DNA from: JAHFUI01 sp041485905
Lineage (GTDB): Bacteria; Acidobacteriota; Vicinamibacteria; Vicinamibacterales; CAVVIG01
Length of the DNA stretch: 17,552 nucleotides
NCBI GenBank assembly: GCA_041485905.1
Contig: JBGPKK010000096.1
Span: forward strand, 1-17,552
Direction of reading: 5' to 3'
In this document: positions 13,544 through 17,552 of the stretch, one piece after another
How positions within the stretch are numbered: position 1 is the first letter of the stretch
Layout: each line of letters begins with the position of its first letter
The notes under the pieces: generated by a model
The model's database searches: none
Told to the model about the DNA's origin: nothing
The model's input: the letters and a program-made list of their open reading frames with translations, nothing else
Program-made: the position numbers and the translations under genes

Positions 13544-16435
13544 ATGCGAAGGCAACCTTTGAAGATTGCGTCGAGACTCGTACTCGCGCTTATGGTCCTT
13601 GTGGGCTGGGCGTCAGTCGCCGACGCACAATGGACCACGCTAGCCAATCCATTTCCTGGCCGCCCCGAACATTGCCTTCTGCTGACCGACGGCACGGTCA
13701 TGTGCCACGAGTACAACACCGTCCATTGGCACCGCCTGAAGCCGGATATCTTCGGCAGCTACCAGAATGGGACGTGGGACGATCCGGGCTTCACTATCGC
13801 GGACATGCCAGCTGGCTACAGGCCTCTCTTTTTCTCGTCAGCCGTGCTGCCCGACGGCCGCGTCGTCGTCATCGGCGGCGAATACATTAATTTGGTATCC
13901 GTCTGGAGCAACCAAGGGTACCTGTACGATCCGGTGGCAAACACCTGGTCGGCGGCACTGACGGAACCATTCGGCCTCGGCAATATCGGTGACGCTCAGT
14001 CCGTGATTCTGCAAAACGGCACGATGCTCCTGTCCAATATCAGCAACACGAACATCGCGTCGTTCAATCCTGCGACGCTGACCTTCACAGCGCTCGCCCC
14101 GACGGGCAAGGACGACCGCAATGACGAGGAAGGCTGGACCATCCTTCCGAACGGGAAAGTGCTGACTGTGGATGCCTTGACCGCCCAGCGTTCCGAACTC
14201 TACGACCCCGTGGCGAACGCATGGGAAGCCGCCGTGGACACGCAAGTCAACCTGTCGGACATTGGCCCCGGCACCAAGGGCTCGCAGGAAGTGGGACCCG
14301 GGGTCATTCGGCCCGATGGGACGGTCATTTACTTCTCCGGCACGAATTCAGGGCTGAACTCCATCTACGACATCAACACGGGGACCTGGACAGCAGCGCC
14401 AGCGTCGGCCAATTTCCCGGTCAGCGGTACGGGCCATTTTGGCGTCGCTGATGGGCCGGCGACGTTGTTGCCCAATGGCAGTGTGCTCGTCATGGCCAGC
14501 CCCGTCTTGTCGACTGGTGTCTTCAACACACCCAGCCACTTCTACGAGTTCGACGGCACCAACCTGGCCGCGGTCGCGGACTCGGCGAATGCAGCCAGCT
14601 TCAAGAGTTATCAGGGGCGCTTTCTGCTGCTTCCCACCGGCGAAGTGCTCTTGACGGCCTACAATCAGTGCCCCGAGTCGTGTGGTGCCGGCGTACACCC
14701 CGCCGTATTCACCGTCGAGCTCTACTCGAACGGAGGGGTGCCCCAGAACGCGTGGAGACCGGTCATCACATCCGCTCCGGGGGTTGTGAACGGCGGGACC
14801 ACCTATCCGATCTCGGGCAAGCTGTTCAACGGTTTCTCGGAAGGGGCTTCCTACGGTGACGATGCCCAGATGGCGACGAACTACCCGCTGGTGCGTATCA
14901 TCAATCACGCCACTGGACACGTGTTCTACGCTCGCACTCACGACCACAGCAGGATGGGCGTCGAACTAGTGGGCGACCCGACAATCGTGACGACGCAGTT
15001 CGACGCGCCGGCTGGCATGGAGTCCGGTCCGAGCGATCTGGTGGTTGTCGCAAATGGCATCCCTTCGGAGCCGGTCGTCATCAACGGCGTCGACCTCACG
15101 ATTGCCAAGACGCACTCTCCCTCGGTCTTCACACAGGGAGACACCGGCGACACGTTCACGATCACGGTCGGCAACAGCGGCGCCGCGTCGACCACCGCCA
15201 CCGTGACCGTCGTGGACACGCTGTCGCCATTTCTGATGGCGACCGCCATGACCGGCACCGGCTGGAGCTGCACCGTCGGCACGCTGACCTGCACCAACGC
15301 CAACCCGCTTGGCCCGGGAGGGACGTATCCGGTCATCACCTTGACGGTCAACGTTGCGAACAACGCGCCGATCTCGGTCACCAACACGGCGACGGTTTCC
15401 GGTGGCGGGGAGGCATCGACCATCAACGTCACGGGTAACGACACCGCAACCGACACCGTGAGCGTCAGACAACACACCACCACCACGGTCGACGCGGCCA
15501 CCGAGGACTACCACGACGACGTCACACTCAAAGCGACCGTCGCGCCGTCGGGCGTTTCCGGTTCCGTGGCATTCCAGATCGACGGGGTTCCGGTCGGCGC
15601 GGGAACGTACATCAGCGCCACGGGGGTGGCCACTCTGGTGTGGAACGTCAACGTCGCCTCGGGCCCACACACAATCCGAGCCGATTTCACCAGCTCGGAC
15701 CCGCTGTATCTGAACAGCTTCGGGACGAACATTCTGACCGTGACCAGGGAAGAGACGACGACGACGTACACGGGGCCGACCGCGATCGCCAATGGCCTCA
15801 GCGTCACGTTGAGCGGAGTGCTCAAAGAGGACGGCATCGTGCCCATCGCGGGGCGCACGTTGACGTTCACCCTCGGTACGGGTGGGAGCGTTCAGACCTG
15901 TAACGGTGTGACGGACGCGAGCGGAGCCGCGTCGTGCGTGATCAACCCGGTCGCGCAGCCCTTGGGACCCGGTGTGGTGGCAGTCGACTTTGCGGGAGAC
16001 CTCTTCTATCTCCCGTCGTCTGACAGCGCAACCACGATCCTGTTCGGCTTCCTTGCGAACGGTGCGTTCGCGGTGGGCGATCTGAGCGCCCTCGGGAACC
16101 CCGTGACGTTCTGGAGCTCGCAGTGGTCGGGCAAGAACTTGCTGAGCGGCGGGTCCGCGCCGAGTGCCTTCAAGGGCTTCGCCAATCACACCGCAGAACC
16201 GCCGGCCTGCGTCGGCAGCTGGACCAGCCAGAACGGCGGCAACAGCACGAATCCGCCAGGCACCGTTCCGTCGTACATGGGCGTCATCGTGCCGACCACG
16301 GTCGCGAAGTCGGGCCCGAATGTCAGCGGCGACATCCTGAAGATTGTCGTCGTGCAGACCAATCCAGGGTACGGACCGAACCCGGGGCACGAGGGCACCG
16401 GTCAGATCGTCGCAACGTACTGCGTGCGGCCGTAG
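13544..16435 (+). CDS. Large secreted beta-propeller/galactose-oxidase-like protein with DUF11 and Ig-like domains
   Basis: A 963-residue secreted protein. A signal peptide occupies residues 1-29 (ends ADAQ). Residues about 30-400 carry seven repeats of the type LLPNGxVLxxxG (starting near 45, 100, 155, 200, 254, 308 and 361), consistent with a seven-bladed kelch-like propeller. Residues about 405-515 resemble the E-set domain C-terminal to galactose oxidase (SYGDDAQMATNYPLVRI, ARTHDHSRMGV). A DUF11 domain follows (515-640), then two Ig-like bacterial domains (645-735, 737-835) and a C-terminal domain (836-963, FWSSQWSGKN, PGHEGTGQIVATYC). I did not identify the copper ligands of galactose oxidase, so enzymatic activity is unproven; adhesion or matrix binding is equally likely. 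A strong AGGAGGAG sits 5 nt before ATG. Confidence 0.88.
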   Translation: MRRQPLKIASRLVLALMVLVGWASVADAQWTTLANPFPGRPEHCLLLTDGTVMCHEYNTVHWHRLKPDIFGSYQNGTWDDPGFTIADMPAGYRPLFFSSAVLPDGRVVVIGGEYINLVSVWSNQGYLYDPVANTWSAALTEPFGLGNIGDAQSVILQNGTMLLSNISNTNIASFNPATLTFTALAPTGKDDRNDEEGWTILPNGKVLTVDALTAQRSELYDPVANAWEAAVDTQVNLSDIGPGTKGSQEVGPGVIRPDGTVIYFSGTNSGLNSIYDINTGTWTAAPASANFPVSGTGHFGVADGPATLLPNGSVLVMASPVLSTGVFNTPSHFYEFDGTNLAAVADSANAASFKSYQGRFLLLPTGEVLLTAYNQCPESCGAGVHPAVFTVELYSNGGVPQNAWRPVITSAPGVVNGGTTYPISGKLFNGFSEGASYGDDAQMATNYPLVRIINHATGHVFYARTHDHSRMGVELVGDPTIVTTQFDAPAGMESGPSDLVVVANGIPSEPVVINGVDLTIAKTHSPSVFTQGDTGDTFTITVGNSGAASTTATVTVVDTLSPFLMATAMTGTGWSCTVGTLTCTNANPLGPGGTYPVITLTVNVANNAPISVTNTATVSGGGEASTINVTGNDTATDTVSVRQHTTTTVDAATEDYHDDVTLKATVAPSGVSGSVAFQIDGVPVGAGTYISATGVATLVWNVNVASGPHTIRADFTSSDPLYLNSFGTNILTVTREETTTTYTGPTAIANGLSVTLSGVLKEDGIVPIAGRTLTFTLGTGGSVQTCNGVTDASGAASCVINPVAQPLGPGVVAVDFAGDLFYLPSSDSATTILFGFLANGAFAVGDLSALGNPVTFWSSQWSGKNLLSGGSAPSAFKGFANHTAEPPACVGSWTSQNGGNSTNPPGTVPSYMGVIVPTTVAKSGPNVSGDILKIVVVQTNPGYGPNPGHEGTGQIVATYCVRP

Positions 16436-16448
16436 ACCTCCAATCGTG

Positions 16449-16496
16449 TTCGAACGCCCGGGTCGCCGATCGCCGGCGGCCCGGGCGCCGTTCGAA
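16449..16496 (+). terminator. GC-rich hairpin after the propeller gene
   Basis: TTCGAACGCCCGGG (16449-16462) pairs with 16480-16496, with a 3-nt bulge in the right arm. The core is CGCCCGGG/CCCGGGCG plus an outer TTCGAA/TTCGAA, with a 17-nt loop. It starts 13 nt after the stop codon, so a role in ending the transcript is plausible. No U-tract follows, so it is not a canonical intrinsic terminator. Confidence 0.45.
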
Positions 16497-16559
16497 AACA
16501 CGGATCCCGGGCCACCTCACCTCGCGCGAAGCTCGATCGCGGGAGAGCGCCCTCGCTGA

Positions 16560-16919
16560 CTCCAATCCCGTCGACGCACGTCCCTGTCCGAAGGCGTTCG
16601 CCGGCCGTCGCTGGCCGACGCCAACCCGAAGCTCCGGGCGCTGATCATCGCGGCGCTAGAGACCGGATGCCGCATCGGCGAGCTGGTCGCGCTTCGATGG
16701 CGTCAGCTTGGGAGAATCTGCGGCTGCGTATTTACGCCCATCGGGTGACGCGGCTGGCCAATGGCAAGCTGGCGCCGTGCTGCCGCGCGAAGCTCGCGGC
16801 CATCAACTTGCGCCTCCATGATCTGCGGCGCGAGTCAGGGTCGCGTATGCTCGAGCGGGATGCCCCTGAAGATGCGCGACGGGGCACAAAAGGGGCACAA
16901 ACAGGTCGAGCTGATGTAG
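16560..16919 (+). pseudogene. Tyrosine recombinase (integrase) remnant
   Basis: One frame from 16560 reads into ANPKLRALIIAALETGCRIGELVALRWRQL, the first catalytic Arg box of tyrosine recombinases, and stops at 16748. A second frame then gives INLRLHDLRRESGSRMLE, matching the His-x-x-Arg box (LHDLRR). Only about 35 codons separate the two boxes against roughly 80-100 in intact enzymes, so there is an internal deletion as well as a frameshift. The N-terminal DNA-binding domain and the catalytic Tyr segment are missing; a third frame (KGHKQVELM then TAG at 16917-16919) may be the old C-terminus. It lies next to the tRNA-Val it presumably targeted. The rest of the 16436-16990 gap holds the hairpin and no other gene. 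Confidence 0.85.
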
Positions 16920-16990
16920 AATCGGTGGTCCATTCAGCCGTCGAAGAGGCGCCTAAGCCTCAGGGTCACCAGCAGTTACGGTCCACCAAC

Positions 16991-17067
16991 GGGCGCTTAG
17001 CTCAGCTGGTTAGAGCGCGTGCTTCACACGCACGAGGTCACAGGTTCGAGTCCTGTAGCGCCCACCA
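16991..17067 (+). tRNA. tRNA-Val(CAC)
   Basis: A full cloverleaf. Acceptor GGGCGCT pairs with AGCGCCC. The D stem is GCTC/GAGC. Anticodon stem CGTGC/GCACG encloses loop TTCACAC, giving anticodon CAC. T stem ACAGG/CCTGT encloses TTCGAGT. The discriminator is A at 17064 and CCA is encoded (17065-17067). Its first half is repeated at 12626-12663. Under the integration model this 5' half and its promoter region derive from the element. A weak candidate promoter (GGCACA 16894-16899, 17 bp, TAGAAT 16917-16922) lies about 70 nt upstream. Confidence 0.96.
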
Positions 17068-17101
17068 CGTAAATAATAGTAAACAAAATACTTAAGCACA
17101 C

Positions 17102-17310
17102 TCATCCTTCGGCGCGGCCGGGGGATGGTGGTCTCGACCACGGCTTCATCTTCTTCCTCCCGATCTGCAGGTCGAAACCGTCAGGGTCCTTCACGTGGAG
17201 GCTGTTTTCCGTGTAGACCCTCGGGTTGAGGCCGCGGCGAGCTCGCCCTTCACCTTGTCCTTCTCCCAGTCAACCCGATTCGGGACCGAGATTCGGAGGT
17301 TCAACTCGGG
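17102..17310 (-). pseudogene. VOC/glyoxalase-family gene remnant, frameshifted
   Basis: On the minus strand the frame beginning at 17310 reads PELNLRISVPNRVDWEKDKVKGELAA. After a shift near 17222-17236 it continues as GLNPRVYTENSLHVKDPDGFDLQIGRKKMK, ending at TGA (17102-17104). The VKDPDGFDLQ segment is characteristic of the last beta strands of vicinal-oxygen-chelate proteins. The start and N-terminal half are absent, so this is a decayed C-terminal fragment. It lies just outside the island edge. The span 17068-17101 is AT-rich and without features. Confidence 0.7.
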
Positions 17311-17356
17311 TCACTCCGACCAAGACTTCCCTCGCATCATAAGGCGACGGCTTCAC

Positions 17357-17385
17357 TTGATGGCGTCTTCCAATATAGGTATAGG
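17357..17385 (+). promoter_or_regulatory. Candidate promoter upstream of the last gene
   Basis: TTGATG (17357-17362) and TATAGG (17380-17385) are separated by 17 bp. A second -10-like TACAAT lies at 17446-17451, closer to the gene but without a clear -35 box. Either could drive the gene that starts at 17505. Confidence 0.4.
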
Positions 17386-17504
17386 CACAATGACCACATG
17401 GCTCCGTCTACGATCCGGCAGTCGGCACGCGATGCGGGCGAGGGGTACAATCGCGACGCGGCCCGGCATTACGCCTCGTGCCGTACTCGAATCGAGGAAG
17501 CCAG

Positions 17505-17552
17505 ATGGCAGACGAGGACTTGAAAGCGGAACTGGAACGTCTCAAGACCGAG
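17505..17552 (+). CDS. Start of an unknown gene, truncated by the window edge
   Basis: ATG at 17505 opens a frame of 16 codons running off the right edge (MADEDLKAELERLKTE). GAGGAAG at 17494-17500 is a good ribosome binding site 4 nt upstream. The visible residues are highly charged with leucines spaced for a coiled coil. Too little is present to name a family. A 41-codon frame starting at 17398 overlaps it in another phase and is less likely real because it has no ribosome binding site. Confidence 0.6.
   Translation, partial: MADEDLKAELERLKTE

Larger units (their letters stand above)
12626..17029. mobile_element. Decayed tRNA-Val-integrated element, about 4.4 kb
   Basis: The segment is bounded by a 38-bp direct repeat of tRNA-Val sequence (12626-12663 and 16992-17029). 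It carries a tyrosine-recombinase remnant (16560-16919) immediately before the intact tRNA. The cargo is a small Cys-rich envelope protein and a large secreted beta-propeller protein. Integrase decay implies the element can no longer excise by itself. No replication, transfer or phage structural genes are seen, so it is best described as a remnant genomic island. Confidence 0.75.

Noticed and set aside
13544..16435. Functional galactose oxidase
   Set aside because: The copper-ligand and Tyr-Cys cofactor residues could not be identified by eye, so only fold similarity is stated.
16449..16496. Canonical Rho-independent terminator
   Set aside because: The hairpin is strong but is not followed by a U-tract, so it is listed only as a possible terminator.
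14966..16501. 511-codon antisense frame within the propeller gene
   Set aside because: Arg/Gly/Asp-rich composition typical of a shadow in high-GC sequence; the plus-strand frame has a signal peptide, ribosome binding site and clear domains.
16667..17095. 142-codon frame reading through tRNA-Val
   Set aside because: Its tail (GRLAQLVRARASHARGH) is the well-known false protein translated from a tRNA gene; the first half is the integrase remnant.
17398..17523. 41-codon frame ahead of the last gene
   Set aside because: No ribosome binding site, overlaps the better-supported start at 17505, and has no recognisable features.

Overview
The window is a high-GC, densely coding bacterial chromosome segment. 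Exported amidohydrolases, an exported PepF-type peptidase, a DUF6282-type protein and a secreted beta-propeller protein with an Ig-like tail together suggest Acidobacteriota, perhaps Vicinamibacteria (old subgroup 6). That placement is an inference from gene style and should be confirmed with marker genes.

Region 1 (1-5665). A 5'-truncated S9-family peptidase is followed by tRNA-Gly(CCC), which has a good sigma-70-type promoter. Opposite these lies a minus-strand run of four genes, in transcription order: a DUF6282-like metal hydrolase, an exported DinB-fold protein, a Tat-exported ACMSD-type amidohydrolase and a signal-peptide-bearing oligoendopeptidase F. All four appear to act outside the cytoplasm. 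The gaps between them hold 7-nt-periodic repeats. One gap, 4035-4104, is a continuous ten-unit heptamer array that becomes perfect at one end.

Region 2 (5762-12602). This is a nucleoside and pentose-phosphate neighbourhood in divergent units. A tight minus-strand operon encodes an RpiB-like isomerase, a DeoC-type aldolase, a KdpD-like histidine kinase and an OmpR/KdpE-like response regulator. RpiB has an N-terminal extension and lacks the usual active-site Cys. DeoC has an N-terminal amphipathic helix like a bacterial-microcompartment encapsulation peptide, followed by a Cys-rich linker. Divergent from this operon is hpt. Next come an exported MTA/SAH-deaminase-like amidohydrolase and, divergent from it, upp overlapping a short citryl-CoA-lyase-like gene. 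Base salvage (hpt, upp), deamination and (deoxy)ribose-phosphate handling (rpiB, deoC) are therefore grouped. No shell protein is in the window. Very short divergent gaps with -10 boxes 8-9 nt before start codons suggest leaderless mRNAs.

Region 3 (12626-17067). This looks like a decayed integrative element of about 4.4 kb. A perfect 38-bp copy of the 5' half of tRNA-Val(CAC) marks the left edge. An intact tRNA-Val(CAC) marks the right edge, directly preceded by a frameshifted and deleted tyrosine-recombinase remnant. The cargo is a small Cys-rich probable envelope protein and a 963-residue secreted protein (seven-repeat propeller, galactose-oxidase-like E-set, DUF11, Ig-like domains, C-terminal domain).

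Region 4 (17068-17552). A frameshifted VOC/glyoxalase remnant lies on the minus strand. The first 16 codons of a new gene, with a clear ribosome binding site, run off the right edge.
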